A model generated the notes under the pieces. It did no database searches, had not been told where the DNA came from, and saw nothing but the letters and a program-made list of their open reading frames with translations. Below, piece by piece: positions 32,856 through 44,600 of a stretch of 64,000 bases of DNA; the stretch's first letter is position 1; the number at the start of each line of letters is the position of its first letter. Source of the stretch: Harringtonia aguacate (Eukaryota; Ascomycota; Sordariomycetes; Ophiostomatales; Ophiostomataceae). The stretch lies in contig JACCPH010000047.1 of NCBI GenBank assembly GCA_014183095.1, forward strand, positions 62,001 to 126,000, written 5' to 3'. The translations under genes were made by a program, and so were the position numbers.

Positions 32856-35800
32856 TCACAGCCACAGCAGCCAGCGCACGCAGGCGTAGACGGCGCGGCC
32901 GAGGCCGAGGACGACGCGCGCCAGCATGACGACAAACCAGACGTACCACATGCAGCCGACGAGCACCCACTCGACGGCCAGCCAGCCGGCGCGGCGCACC
33001 CAGCGGAAGCGGCGGCGGCGGCGGCGCAGCATGGTCTCGATGCGGTCTTCGACGTGCTTGACTTTGAGGCGCTGGACGGCGACGAGGTCGCGGCTGACGT
33101 CGTCGGCCTCGTCGGCGGCCTGGCGGGCCAGCCCGGAGAGTTCGACGGAGACGCGCGTGCGCAGGGCGGCCACCTGCAGCCGCAGCTCTGCGGCCGTGGT
33201 GCCGGCAAAGGTGGTCGCCTCCGCCTGCCAGGCCTGGCCCGACCGCTGGATGGCGTCGCAGAGCACCTGCGCCGCCACGGGGTACAAAGCAACGGGGGCG
33301 ACGGGCTGGCGGGCCAGCTCGTCCGGGTCGCGGGCGCAGGCGGCAATGTCGGCCCACGTCAGCACCTCGCCGTTGCTGCCGCGGATGATGACGGTGCCTT
33401 CGTCGGAGGAGGAATCGGCAGCCGCAGCGGCGGCCGCATCGCTGTCCATCTCCATGCTGCCGCCGCCGCCCGCACCGCCCGCACCACCCCCGCTGACACC
33501 CAGCGCGCTCACAAAGCTGCTGCTGCCGCTCAGGCTGACGCTGACGCTGCCGCTCGCGCTGTCGCCGATCACGTCGCCAGCTAGATCATCCAGATCGGCC
33601 AGATCACCCAGATCGGCCAGATTGGCCACGTCGTCGTCCACCATGTCGTCCACCGCCACCTCCTCCTCCACCACCTCGCCGCTGCTGCTGTCCACGCGGC
33701 GGATGCGCCGCTGCCGCCGCCGTCGCCGCACGGCCGGCGCGCTCTTGCCTAGCACCACGGGCTGGTTCGCCCGCCGCGTCAGCTCCCGCGCCAGCACCGT
33801 CGAGCTGAACATGGACGCCCGCAGCCGCGCCAGCTCGCGGCGCGTCAGCGACCCACGGCTCAACGGCGGCTGCGACAGCGACCACCGCGGCCGGCTGCCC
33901 AGGCCCATGCCCACACCCAGGCCGATGCCGCCGTTGGTCGACGAGCCAAAGCCCAGAGGCAGCGGCGGGAAGGATGACGATGCGGCCGCGACTCCGGCCG
34001 GCCTCGTGCTGGCGCCACCGCCACCGCCACCGCCACTGCCACCACCACCACCACCACCACCACTGCTTCCTCCCCCTCCACCGCTGGCGCTGCGGCTGCC
34101 TCCACCGGCAAACGACACGCTGCCGAGCCGGCTGCTGCGTCGCGACGGCGGGTCGCTGCCCGACATGGACGCCCCCGAGACGTGTCGCTGCTGCTGCTGC
34201 TGCTGCTGCTGGTCTGCCGAGGACGGGAACAGCATGGCCGGGTCAATGGGCGTGCCGCCCGGCGAGGCTTCGCTGACGTCGATGCGCGGCGGCTTGAGAC
34301 GCTCAAAGCGGGCGGACCGCCGGCTCGGCGGCCGCGACAGAGGCTGCAGCTGCGGATCCTCGCCAGCCTGCCCCTGCCCCTGCCCCTGCCCCTGCCCCGC
34401 TCCGTGGCCAAACGACGGCATGACGTCGAGGTAGTGCTTCTTCTTCTCGCGGCCCGTCTCGTCGTGGCTTCGCATCCTCTGGTGTGACGCGGTCGACGGC
34501 TGCGGCGGTGGCGATATCGAGCTCCTCGAGCGGCCCCGCGTCAGCGCTCCGCCGTCTTCGTCGTCGTCATCGTCGTCGTCGTCGTCGTTGTTGTTGTCGT
34601 TGTTGTTGTCGCCCTCGTCAGGCGACTCGTCTCCCTGCGCATCGGCCGCCATTGCGCCCGCTGATTCGCTCGCATTCGCACTCGCATTCGCGCTCGCACT
34701 CGCGCCCACGCTCGCACCCCCCACCATGGAATTCGAATCCCGCCGCCACAGCAGGTCGCTGACCTTGGTCACGCCGTTGCGGAGCACCGCGTCAATGCGA
34801 GGCCCGCCGCGCAGAAAGCCGCGGAATCCAGTGCCCGGGCCGCCACTCCCGCCGCTGCCGCCGCTGCCACCGCTGCCGCCACCGCCGTCATCGCCTCGAT
34901 GGTGCCGCAGGCTGCTGCTGAGGCTGCTGACGCTCGTGTGCGACCTGTGCATAGTCAGCACGCCCGTCGCGAGGCCAGTGCTAGACGACGCCGGCCCCGG
35001 CGCCGACGACTTCCGGACCGGGCTTTGTGATGGCTTCTCGTCTTGCTCCGACAGCTTCTGCACCTCGGCTGCGGACCCGCCGGCGACCGCCGCACTGGTG
35101 ACGACTGCGGCTGTCGATCCGGTTGGTCCAGCCATCGCCATGGGGACAGGGGCGAGAGCAGGGGCAGGGGCAGCAACCGGAACACCAGCTGGGGTAGGAG
35201 CCGGAGCAGAAACCGGAAATGGAAATGGCTCGTCGGGAGGCCGCAGAATAAAGGGCTCGGGATACTCCTCCTTCTCTTCGGAGACTTCAGAGACGCGGTC
35301 GATGCCGCCGATGCCGCCGCCATAGCCGCCACCGCTGCTGCCGTAGCCACCACCACCGCCGCTGCTGTCGCCGCCACGCTCCCGGCTGTGGTCCCGGAAC
35401 ATGTTCTTGACCTTGCTGAAGCGGTTGCGCGGCGGCGATGCCGTGCGGCTGGCGGGCGGCGACAGATCGCCGCCCAGTGCGGGCACAAATCCCACGACGC
35501 TGGCACCGACACTGTCTCCCGGAACGGGTCGCAGCTCGGGCGATGTCGGCCGCGACGAGTCGTAGTAGTCGGCAGACCCGCGCCGTGCAGCGCCGCCGCT
35601 GGTGCCGGTGCCGGGCACCTCGAGGCTGGCCCGGCCCGACCGCACGGGAGACTCGGTCCGCAGCACGAACCCCTGCGGCGGCGGCGGCGGCGGCACCGTC
35701 GACGGACGCCGTGACGGCGTCGGCCTCTCGTCCGTGTCGGACAGGTACGCGCCGATCCTCCTCCTCCCCTGCGCCGTCGAATCCTGGGACAGCGTCTGCC

Positions 35801-38387
35801 GGTGGAGAGAATGCGTCTGCGGAGACACCGAGCCCGACCCGCCGTCTCCTCCGTCTCCTCCGCCTCCTCGCTCTCGCTCGCGTTGCTCGCGTTCGCGGCT
35901 CTCCTTGGCAATCAGCTCCATCATCTGCCGGCGCAGCATCTCTGCGCCCATGGCCGTGGCCGTGTCGCCGCGCTGGCGGCTCCGCTTCTTGAGCCAGTCG
36001 CTGTCCGAGTCGGACGAGTCCGTCATCGAGCCCGGGCGGCCTCCCAGCGGACGGCTCGCGTCGTAGCCTCCACTGCCGCTGGCGCTGCCCCCGCCCAGAG
36101 AGCTGCTGTTGTGGCGGTGGTGCAGACCCTTGATCTCGTGCAGCTTCAGCCGCGCCCTGTCGCGTGCCGACCCGAGGCCGTGCTCGTCGGCGCGCTCAAA
36201 CGCAGGGAGCTGCGAGGCAGACTGCGGCAGCGGCAGTGGGTTGAGCCCCGCAGCCGCCACGTCGGCCTCGTATGATGGAAACGGCGCCACCATATCCTGC
36301 TGCTGCTGCAGCTGCTCCGTAGACATGGCCGCCGCCGCCGCCGCCGCCTCCTCGGCCCGCCGCGACAGCGGCCGGTACGCGCCCGCGTCCTGCGGAAACA
36401 CGCGGCGCCAGTGGTGGTCCTCGACGAGCTTCTTGTTGTCGTTTTGCTCGAGCCAGTACAGGTCGGCGATCATGTCGGCCGGCTCGACGAACCAGTCCAC
36501 GCGCGGCCGCTTCGGCTTGGTGGCTGCAGAGCCGGCCATGCGCGATGTCGTGGCTGCTGCGACTGCTGCCGAGGCCGATGGGGGCGCGCTCTGCAGGGCC
36601 TCGGCGGCCTCGTCGGCACTGTCAAAAGGCGGCAGCGAAGCCGCACCGCCAGTGCCGGCCTCGCTCTGGCTCTGGCCCTGGCTCTGGCCCTGGCTCTGGT
36701 TCTGGTTCTGGTTCTGACTCTCGCGACGCTGCACCCACTTCTCCACCTCGTCCACCCACTCCGTCGTCCGGACCACGTCCCCAAAGCCCTGCGCCTCGCC
36801 GTCCACGGCCTTGCGCTCTCGTGCGCGCACCTTGCGGTTGCGGATGTACTGCAACGGATTGTACGGCCGGCCGAGAGGCAGCAGCGGTGCCGGCGGTGGC
36901 GCAAGTTCGCCGCCGCTGCTGCCGCCGAGGCTGCCAAACGCAGGAACTGCACCGGACCCGGACCCGGCCGACGACATCGGCGGCGACCCCATGCTGGACG
37001 TGCGGCCTCGCGAGGGGGGCGGTGCCGGCATCAGAGGCGGCACCAGGCCGAGCAGGCGGCGCTGCTGGGCCTGCAGCTCGAGGTAGTCCTTGGCCTTTTG
37101 CGCACGCGACTGCGTGGACTTGGAGAAGTGGTAGCGGTAGGGGCTGCCGGCGGTGGCCCCCGTGATGGCCGTGGCGCTGCCCTCGTGCAGGGGTTCCAAG
37201 GCCGTCTGCAGGGGGGTGCCAGACCGAGGCGTCGGGCTGGCTTCGTAGCCGTGGCTGCTTGCGTTGCCGTAGCTGTGGCTGTGGCCGTGGCCGTAGCCCG
37301 ACTGGCTCGAAATCACCCGGCTGCCCATGCTGCGGTCGGGCCGCGGCGACAGCGTCCGCGTCAGCCTCCGCTGCTGCTGCAGCTGCTGCCGCAGGCTACC
37401 GCCCACGGTGCTGTCAGGCAGCGGTGCCAGCCGCGGCGGCAGCTGCTGCGACATGGCGCGCTTGGCGGCCAGGCGGCGCGACTCGCTGAGGTTCAGCGCC
37501 ATGTTCACAATCTGGGCCGAGTCGAGGTCGAGCGGCTGGCTGGGTGGCGGCGAGAGCAGCCCAGGCGGCGGTGCCGGTGCCATCTCTGCAGTGCGGGCTG
37601 TTTTCGGCTTCCGTGCTTGAGAAAGTTGTTCGCTGCGTTCTGCTGTTTGTGCTGCCGTGCATTCTGTTTTCCGTTCTGCGATTCGGTCTGCTGTTCGTTC
37701 TGCTGTGCGTTCCGCTGTGCGTTCTGCTTTCCGCTCTGCTCTGCTCCCGCCAGTGTTTGCGTGGGCCGCCACGGCAGAAATCGGAGCCGCCCCTGGCGTC
37801 CCGTAGGCTGCCAAGGTGGCTGGACCCGTCAGGAGCGGCTCGGGTGGAGCTGGCGTTCTCATTGCGCGCCCGTTGCTGCTGCTGCTGCTGCTGTGGCGGC
37901 CGGCGGGGCCAGCGGGACTTTTGCTGTCGCCTGCCTGCGCGTCATTGTAGTCTCGTCGGCTGGTCGGCTTCACGGGGCCTGACCGGCCACCGACACCCGC
38001 ATCGTAGCCGGCCGAGCTGTCCAATGCACCCTGCAACAGAAACGACCCGCTGGACCGATGGTGGTGTCCATGGTACCGGTGCGAGGATCGGTGTGTCCCG
38101 GCCTTGGCTGGCGACGAGCTGGGCTGGCCCTTGCGGCCGATAACGGACGCAAAGGCCGACTCGCTGGTCGGCGAAAACGACGAAGAGGCAACGGCGTCGT
38201 CGGGCAGCGTTCGATGCAGCACCGTCGATGTCCAGCCTCGGGGCGGAGGGGTGTGCGGTGGTAGTGACGGGCCAGAGGTCAGGCCCGGGGAGGGCATGTC
38301 GGCAGCGGTCGTGGCAGGGGTCATTTCGGGGGGAGGTTGCGTCGACACCGGCCTCAGCAGGCCTCTGGCCTCCAGGGGGCCAGCCAT
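32856..38387 (-). CDS. 1843-aa disordered protein with C-terminal membrane anchor, unrecognised
   Basis: I do not recognise this protein. It is a single exon from the ATG at 38387. Most of it is low complexity: Ser/Gly/Pro stretches, a poly-Gln run (CAG repeat at about 34186-34212), an Asp/Asn run near 34560-34610, QSQGQSQGQ-type repeats near 36660-36710, and Glu/Arg repeats. Ordered, conserved-looking islands include QYIRNRKVRARERKAVDG, RTTEWVDEVEKWVQ and RVDWFVEPADMIADLYWLEQ (near 36470-36860), and WADIAACARDPDELARQ near 33310. Near the end is a basic helix (RRRRRFRWVRRAGW), then two hydrophobic segments (VEWVLVGCMWYVWFVVMLAR, LGRAVYACVRWLLWL) that make a tail anchor likely. Size and build suggest a membrane-tethered scaffold; that is inference. 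Confidence 0.85.
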   Translation of the reverse strand: MAGPLEARGLLRPVSTQPPPEMTPATTAADMPSPGLTSGPSLPPHTPPPRGWTSTVLHRTLPDDAVASSSFSPTSESAFASVIGRKGQPSSSPAKAGTHRSSHRYHGHHHRSSGSFLLQGALDSSAGYDAGVGGRSGPVKPTSRRDYNDAQAGDSKSPAGPAGRHSSSSSSNGRAMRTPAPPEPLLTGPATLAAYGTPGAAPISAVAAHANTGGSRAERKAERTAERTAERTADRIAERKTECTAAQTAERSEQLSQARKPKTARTAEMAPAPPPGLLSPPPSQPLDLDSAQIVNMALNLSESRRLAAKRAMSQQLPPRLAPLPDSTVGGSLRQQLQQQRRLTRTLSPRPDRSMGSRVISSQSGYGHGHSHSYGNASSHGYEASPTPRSGTPLQTALEPLHEGSATAITGATAGSPYRYHFSKSTQSRAQKAKDYLELQAQQRRLLGLVPPLMPAPPPSRGRTSSMGSPPMSSAGSGSGAVPAFGSLGGSSGGELAPPPAPLLPLGRPYNPLQYIRNRKVRARERKAVDGEAQGFGDVVRTTEWVDEVEKWVQRRESQNQNQNQSQGQSQGQSQSEAGTGGAASLPPFDSADEAAEALQSAPPSASAAVAAATTSRMAGSAATKPKRPRVDWFVEPADMIADLYWLEQNDNKKLVEDHHWRRVFPQDAGAYRPLSRRAEEAAAAAAAMSTEQLQQQQDMVAPFPSYEADVAAAGLNPLPLPQSASQLPAFERADEHGLGSARDRARLKLHEIKGLHHRHNSSSLGGGSASGSGGYDASRPLGGRPGSMTDSSDSDSDWLKKRSRQRGDTATAMGAEMLRRQMMELIAKESREREQRERERGGGGDGGDGGSGSVSPQTHSLHRQTLSQDSTAQGRRRIGAYLSDTDERPTPSRRPSTVPPPPPPQGFVLRTESPVRSGRASLEVPGTGTSGGAARRGSADYYDSSRPTSPELRPVPGDSVGASVVGFVPALGGDLSPPASRTASPPRNRFSKVKNMFRDHSRERGGDSSGGGGGYGSSGGGYGGGIGGIDRVSEVSEEKEEYPEPFILRPPDEPFPFPVSAPAPTPAGVPVAAPAPALAPVPMAMAGPTGSTAAVVTSAAVAGGSAAEVQKLSEQDEKPSQSPVRKSSAPGPASSSTGLATGVLTMHRSHTSVSSLSSSLRHHRGDDGGGGSGGSGGSGGSGGPGTGFRGFLRGGPRIDAVLRNGVTKVSDLLWRRDSNSMVGGASVGASASANASANASESAGAMAADAQGDESPDEGDNNNDNNNDDDDDDDDDEDGGALTRGRSRSSISPPPQPSTASHQRMRSHDETGREKKKHYLDVMPSFGHGAGQGQGQGQGQAGEDPQLQPLSRPPSRRSARFERLKPPRIDVSEASPGGTPIDPAMLFPSSADQQQQQQQQRHVSGASMSGSDPPSRRSSRLGSVSFAGGGSRSASGGGGGSSGGGGGGGGSGGGGGGGASTRPAGVAAASSSFPPLPLGFGSSTNGGIGLGVGMGLGSRPRWSLSQPPLSRGSLTRRELARLRASMFSSTVLARELTRRANQPVVLGKSAPAVRRRRRQRRIRRVDSSSGEVVEEEVAVDDMVDDDVANLADLGDLADLDDLAGDVIGDSASGSVSVSLSGSSSFVSALGVSGGGAGGAGGGGSMEMDSDAAAAAAADSSSDEGTVIIRGSNGEVLTWADIAACARDPDELARQPVAPVALYPVAAQVLCDAIQRSGQAWQAEATTFAGTTAAELRLQVAALRTRVSVELSGLARQAADEADDVSRDLVAVQRLKVKHVEDRIETMLRRRRRRFRWVRRAGWLAVEWVLVGCMWYVWFVVMLARVVLGLGRAVYACVRWLLWL

Positions 38388-39167
38388 GTGTGGAGGAGGA
38401 CAAGAAATGGTATGGCGTGCTCCCTGTGATCAGCGTCACCGCAGGAGACACGGAAGAGGAGAGAGGGAGAGAGAGAGATGAGAGGGGAGGGATGTTTGAA
38501 GTCGTGAGCCGTCACATGTTCCGCGGACGAGGACCGAGAAAAGTCGATGCTATCGCAGCAGCTGTCGGGTGCGAGTATCGAGGCGCACCATCTTTTCGGG
38601 CATGCGAGGCGTGAGAGAGGATACAGCTGCAGAAAAAAACTGGAGCTCCGTGACGTGGAATGCGTCAGAGACGCAGCGGTCCAGCACAAGATTGGACGAT
38701 GGCTCGGCGGAATTGGATGACTTCATGTGACAACGAAATTATTTGGGCGTCAAGTGCGGCCATGCCAGGACGATCGGTCGGAAAAATCCCAGGCAGCAGT
38801 TCCGAGACCGCCAGCGGTCAACCTAGCGCGCAGGGGGGGCTGTGCAGTCGCTGTGTGCAGCGGGGAAGCCGCACTAGCGGGCCTGAGCCGTTGATTAGGG
38901 GGCCCGTAAGAAGCTTAAAAGGCACTAAGCGAGGTGAGAGCACTCGTCCTATAGAGATGCGCGCGATATTACGGGCTCGTACAAATACGAGAACGAGACA
39001 GGAGGCGACATTTGTCGTGGAAAAAAGATGCCATTTCTGTGTAATAATATGCGAGAATGCGTGTGGATAGACCATGCCCAGAGCGCCACAAAACGCCTGC
39101 CCCATTGCCAAATCCAGTCCTTGGCAAAAAAAAAGAAAAAAAAAAGAGACCTCCAAACACCAAAATG
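38388..39167. other. Upstream region of the 38387 gene and downstream region of the PHAF1 gene
   Basis: About 780 bp with a (GA)n stretch near 38457-38480, GAGAACGAGACAGGAGG-type purine-rich sequence near 38990, and an A-rich tract at 39126-39146 probably in the 3' flank of the PHAF1 gene. No convincing reading frame. Confidence 0.5.
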
Positions 39168-39636
39168 TCAAAACACCGTCAGCGCACTCACCAGCCCGTT
39201 CTTGAGCACCTCAAACACCAGCCCCGGGAAGCCGTACAGCGTCGTGGTCGAGTCCTCGGCGCCCTTGACGCCGCGCAGCGCCCCGCTCTTGTGGCCCTCC
39301 CAGCCGCCGAGCAGCTCGATGCTGCTGCCCGGGCTGTCGCCCCAGCCGCGGTTGAGCACCATGCCGCGCTGGCGCTGGCGGGCGTCGTCGTCGGACGCGT
39401 AGATGGCCTTCCACGCCCCGTGCAGGCACTCCTCCATCTGGGCAAACGGCGTCTCCGAGCTGGCGGGCGCCGCCGTCTGCCCAAGGTAGGCAATCTCCCA
39501 CCGGCAGCGGCGGTGGCGGTTGAAGGGGTACGACCCGGGCACGTTGCCGTGCAGCACGAGCTTGGTGGCCACGAGCTGGTCGGGGGCGCCTGACTTGAGG
39601 GGGGGACCGGCAAGGCTACTGTCTCCTTGTTCTTTT

Positions 39637-39671
<35 letters not shown>

Positions 39672-41021
39672 TTGTCCTTGTTCCTGTCCCCGTCCTCGTC
39701 CCTTTGGGGGAAGCTGCGATGGCGGCACCGGCGTCGACACGAGCACGTCAAAGCCCAGGTAAAAGTAGTTGAAGAAGCACTCGCCCGACACGTTGCCGGC
39801 AAACTCGTCGTCGATGGCTTCGTCGTCCTCGTCGTCCTCTTCCGACGCCGTCGGCACCGACGACTGGTCGGTGTCGGTGAGGTGGTCGTCCTGGCGGCGC
39901 CGCCACACGTCGGCGCTGTTGCCGTTCACACCGCTGCCGACTCCGCCGACTCCGCCGACTCCGCGGAGTCCACCGCCGCCGCTCACACCGCCACCCGGCT
40001 GCGTCCGGCTGCTGCTCGCTGTGCGGATCTTGTGGATGTACATGCGCTGGTCGTTCTTGCGGTAGATGGCGTCGGGCGGCCCCAGCTCGGCCACGAGCTC
40101 CTGCGGCGTGGTCTCGCCCAGGCGGATCCAAAACGACGTCGTCGACCAGCGGCGGAACATCTGCAGCGAGCCGCCGCCGTGGATGCGCACCAGAGAGATC
40201 TCGTCGGGCGAGCTGTCGCGGTCCTTACCCTTGGCGGCGGACGGCGCCAGCGCCTTGAACGACTTGATGCCGGGAAGCACTTCGGTCCACAGGTGCTCGC
40301 GTGCCTGCGCCCACGAGTCGCCGCTGAACACGGCCATGGACACTGCCGCCAGGCTGCTCGGCGTCGACAGCAGCGACACCACGTCCTTGCCGGGCGCGTA
40401 GGCCGACGGCGCCATGGGAAACGTAAAGGCCACGCCGGGGTATGACAAGACGTAAGTGCCCATCGGGCTGGCCGATCCGTCGCCATCGCCACCACTCTCA
40501 GCGGCCCGCGGCCCGTCTGGGCACGGCGACCCCGGAATGAACTCCCCCTCGTACGTCGGCCCCAGAAACCGCGAGTAGATGTGGCGGAACGTCGGCCCTC
40601 CCGGAGCGGCAGCCGGCGTGTCGCCGTGGGCGGGCGGCTTGACGAGGTCGCGGTCCTTGTTTTGCTCGCGGAAGGTGATGTGGTTCTTGGTAAAGTCGAG
40701 GATCTCGATGAGACGCAGCCGCTGCTCGGGACCGTCGAAGCGCAGCCGCAGGCCGTTGGCCGGCAGGCTCAGCACCACGGGGTCGCGGATGGGCTCGGTC
40801 AGGGAGTAGGCTAGGTCGAGCTTGGGGAAGCGCTGGGGCTCGGCCTTGAGGCGCGTCAGAACGTCGTGCAGCGAGGCACCGAGGACTGGAGGTCAGCAGT
40901 CAGCAAGCCGAGGTCGAAACAGAAAAGGCCCATGCGTGCCAGACACGAGACAGAATCGAGACACGCACCAAGAAAGCCCAGGGCCCTCCCGGGATGCAGC
41001 TGAGCTGTGAAGAGCGACATT
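39168..41021 (-). CDS. PHAF1/UPF0183 (C16orf70) family protein
   Basis: A homologue of the family whose animal member PHAF1 binds the phagophore; its fungal role is not established. The body is 39168-40885. Landmarks: GLRLRFDGPEQRLRLIEILD, KNHITFRE, AIYRKNDQRMYIHKI, NYFYLGFDVLVST, GNVPGSYPFNRHRRCRWEI and the ending GLVFEVLKNGLVSALTVF, which match the human protein block by block. Exon 2 opens VLGASLHDVLTRLKAEPQRF after acceptor CAG. A 5' exon with ATG at 41021 (MSLFTAQLHPGRAL) and donor GTGCGT at 40968 is expected, but the splice is one base out of phase, so a 1-nt assembly error or another start is possible. Low-complexity inserts include a Gly-Gln repeat (39642-39690) and a Gly/Val-rich stretch. 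Disordered loops make it longer than the human protein (about 420 aa). Confidence 0.85.
39642..39690. repeat. 6-bp coding repeat (GQ)n
   Basis: Tandem CCCTGT hexamers, with CCTTGT variants, encode a Gly-Gln repeat in a loop of the PHAF1-family protein. Confidence 0.85.
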
Positions 41022-41667
41022 CTAGGCGAGAACCACAGCGTGAGCGGGTGCAGATGCTGTCTATGCAGTGATGAGCAGTCAGGAATCCATGGCGAAGAAG
41101 TCAGGTCTCACAGTCAGGTCTGGAGAGAGAGAGGAGGGTGCCGGATCGACGCGTATTTGTAGCCGTAACACGGCAAGAGGAAAGCCTGCAAGTACGAGTA
41201 GGAGCACTCGCACAGCAGCCTGTACGACCCGTGACACATGGGCGTGGCGGGGTATGGGCGGAGACGTCATCTGCAGCGGTCACAGCGATGGGCAGGTGGG
41301 GCATCTAGGCTTAGGACGCTAGCTGTTTCGGGTGTACGTGTGGCTGCCTGTGGCTGTTGCCACGGTGATGCACCCTTGTTGACCAACAGCGTGGTGCAGA
41401 ATGTCAACAGCGCCATTCTCAGCACTGTCCAACCACCCATCCCACGCGCTATCGAGCTACCCTGTCTTGGAGCCAGGGATTCGCCGTTCTCCCGCGTCAG
41501 CCCTGTCAGAGTTCACATACGAATAGCGTTCGCGTCTTTTGCGATTTTTTTTTTTTTCGTTTCTTTTCCTGCTTTGGGCTTCTCGTCTCTTCTTATCCAT
41601 ATCAGCTCATTCTGCTACAAAACACAGACACAACACGCCCACTCCGTTTATCATCACATTGCCCCCG
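41022..41667. promoter_or_regulatory. Divergent promoter between the PHAF1 gene and kinesin-5
   Basis: About 646 bp. It has a TACGAGTA motif at 41193-41200, a GA-rich stretch near 41120-41140 and a T-run followed by C/T-rich leader at 41545-41600 just before the kinesin start. Confidence 0.5.
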
Positions 41668-44600
41668 ATGCCCATCGGACGGGAACAGCCCTCGCGGCGG
41701 GCCACCAATGCCTACGCGGCGGCCAGCCAGCGGACCGGGGCGGCGTCGCGACCGGGCGTGCGGCAAACAACAAAACGCGTGTCGACGGTGCGGCACCACG
41801 CGAGCATGTCGATCCCCTCGTCGTCAGCGGCGGCGATGGCCTCGCGCATTGGCCGCGCCGGCGCCGTGTCGCCGGCGGATTCGCTCATGTCGGTGGCGAC
41901 ATCGGCGACGGCCGGCACGAAGCGCAAGGAGCGCGATTTCGAGGCCGCGGACGCGGACGGGTCGGCCACGGCCGGCGATGAGACCAACATTACGGTGGTG
42001 GTGCGGTGTCGTGGGCGCAACGAGCGCGAGGTGCGCGAAAACAGCGCGGTGGTGGTGACGACGGACGGGGCCAAGGGCAAGGTGGTCGAGCTGTCGATGG
42101 GGCCCAACGCGCTCAGCAACAAGACATACAACTTTGACCGGGTGTTCTCGCCGGCGGCCGACCAGAGCATGGTGTTTGACGACGTGGTGAAGCCGATTCT
42201 GGAGCAGGTGGGTTGTCCTGTTTCTTCCCCCCCCCTCTCTCTCTCTCTTCTTCTCAGACTAATGTGGCAGATGCTCACCGGGTTCAACTGCACCATCTTT
42301 GCCTACGGCCAGACGGGCACCGGCAAGACGTACACCATGTCCGGCGACATGAGCGAGACGCTGGGACTGCTCACGGACGCGGCCGGCATCATCCCGCGCG
42401 TGCTGCAGTCGCTGTTCAACAAACTGCGGGTGGACGAGACGGACAGCATCGTGCGCTGCTCGTTCATCGAGCTGTACAACGAGGAGCTGCGCGACCTGCT
42501 CTCGCCCGACGCGGAGGGCAACGGGGCCAAGCTCAAGATCTACGACGATAACTCGCGCAAGGGCCACGCGACAACGGTGGTGCAGGGCATGGAGGAGCGG
42601 CACATTGCGACGGCGGCGGAGGGCATCAAGCGGCTGCAGGAGGGCAGCGTGCGGCGGCAGGTGGCGGCGACCAAGTGCAACGACCTCAGCAGCCGCAGCC
42701 ACACGGTGTTTACGATCACGGTGCAGACGAAGCACGTGGCGGAGAACGGGGAGGACTTTTACATTACGGGCAAGCTCAACCTGGTGGACCTGGCGGGCAG
42801 CGAGAACATCCAGCGGTCGGGGGCGGAGAACAAGCGGGCGGCGGAGGCCGGGCTGATCAACAAGAGCCTGCTGACGCTGGGGCGGGTGATCAACGCGCTG
42901 GTGGACCGGACGGCACACGTGCCGTACCGCGAGTCGAAGCTGACGCGGCTGCTGCAGGACTCGCTGGGGGGCCGGACCAAGACGTGCATCATTGCGACCA
43001 TCTCGACGGCCAAGAGCAACCTGGAGGAGACGATCTCGACGCTGGACTACGCGTTCCGGGCCAAGAACATTCGCAACAAGCCGCAGGTCAACCAGCTGCT
43101 CAACAAGAAGACGCTGCTGCGGGAGTTCTCGGCGGAGATTGAGAAGCTCAAGAGCGAGCTGATTGTGACGCGGCAGCGCCACGGCGTGTACCTGTCCAAC
43201 GAGGCGTACGAGGAGATGACGGTGCAGAGCGAGTCGCGGCGGATCCTGGCGGAGGAGCAGGCGGCGCGCATCGAGACGATGGAGAACAACCTGCGGCACA
43301 AGCTGCAGGAGCTGCTGGAGCTGACGTCGAGCTTCATGGGCCTGAAAAAGGAGCACGAGGGCACGCGCGCGCAGCTGGACGGCACGCAGGCGGTGCTGGA
43401 CGAGACGGAGCTGGTGCTGGCGGCGACGCGGCGGTCGCTGGCGGCGGAGACGCGGGTGCGGCAGGCGCACGAGGCGACGGAGGCGGAGCTGGCGGCGATT
43501 GGCAGCGAGCTGCTGAGCACGCTGGGGCGCACGGTGGACGACATTGACGGGCTGCGGGCCAAGAACCGGCGCAAGTCGGACCTGCAGGGCGTCAACCGCA
43601 ACGTGTGGGCGGGCTCGCAGGCGCAGGTGGCCGACGTGACGCGGCTGGTGGAGGACCGCATCTGGGGCCTGCAGGCGGCGCAGGACGCGCACATTGCCGC
43701 CGTGGCAGAGCACGTGCAGTCGCTCGTGCGCACGGGCCAGCAGAGCGTGGCGGCGGCGCAGGCGCAGCTGGACGCCGGGCTGGCGGCGCTCGAGACGGCC
43801 AAGGCGGCCATGCAGGCGCAGCAGACGACGGCCCGGCGCGACACGGACACGGTGCTGCGCGAGATCGGCACGGTGCGCGCCCACATGCAGCAACACGTGG
43901 GCGAGAGCCTGCAGGCGATTGCGTCGGCGGCGGAGCGCATCGCCGAGGACGTGGTGCGGGAGCTGGGCGCGTTCCACAGCCAGCTGCACACCTCGTACAG
44001 CGGCCTCGGCCGCGACTGCAAGACGGCCTTTGAGGACCTGCTGCACCGCGTCATCGCCCAGCGCAGCGAGTCCGAGAGCCTGCGCCGGCAGGTCGAGGCG
44101 GCCAGCCAGGACGCCCTGCTGTCCAGCGCCGCCGTGGCCGCGCAGATCGAGGAAGCCGTGGCCGAGGAGCGGCGGCTGGCTGCGCAGGAGCGGCAGCAGC
44201 TGCTCGCGCAGATGGGCAGCCTTCTCAGCGCCCAGGCCGACGCGCAGGCCACGCGGCTGGCCGCCAAGGCCGACGGCATCCGCGCCCGCGTGCTGCAGTC
44301 GAAGCAGTCGCTGGCCGGCGAGCTGGCGGCGTACGGCCGCGGCATGGACGCGTGGAACGCCGCGGCGGACGGCGTCGTGCAGGACGTGAGCACGTCGCGC
44401 GACAGCCTCAAGGCGCGGCTGCAGGACGACTGGACGGTGGGTTTTTTTTTTTTTTTGTCGTCGTCGTTTGTCGTGTGTGATTTCTGCCTGTTCTTTTGCT
44501 GACTAAGCAGGCCGCCAACGAACGCAGCACGTCCATCCAGAACACGACCCGATCCGTGCACGCCGAGACGGTGCGCGTCGTCGACGAGCAGATGACCGAC

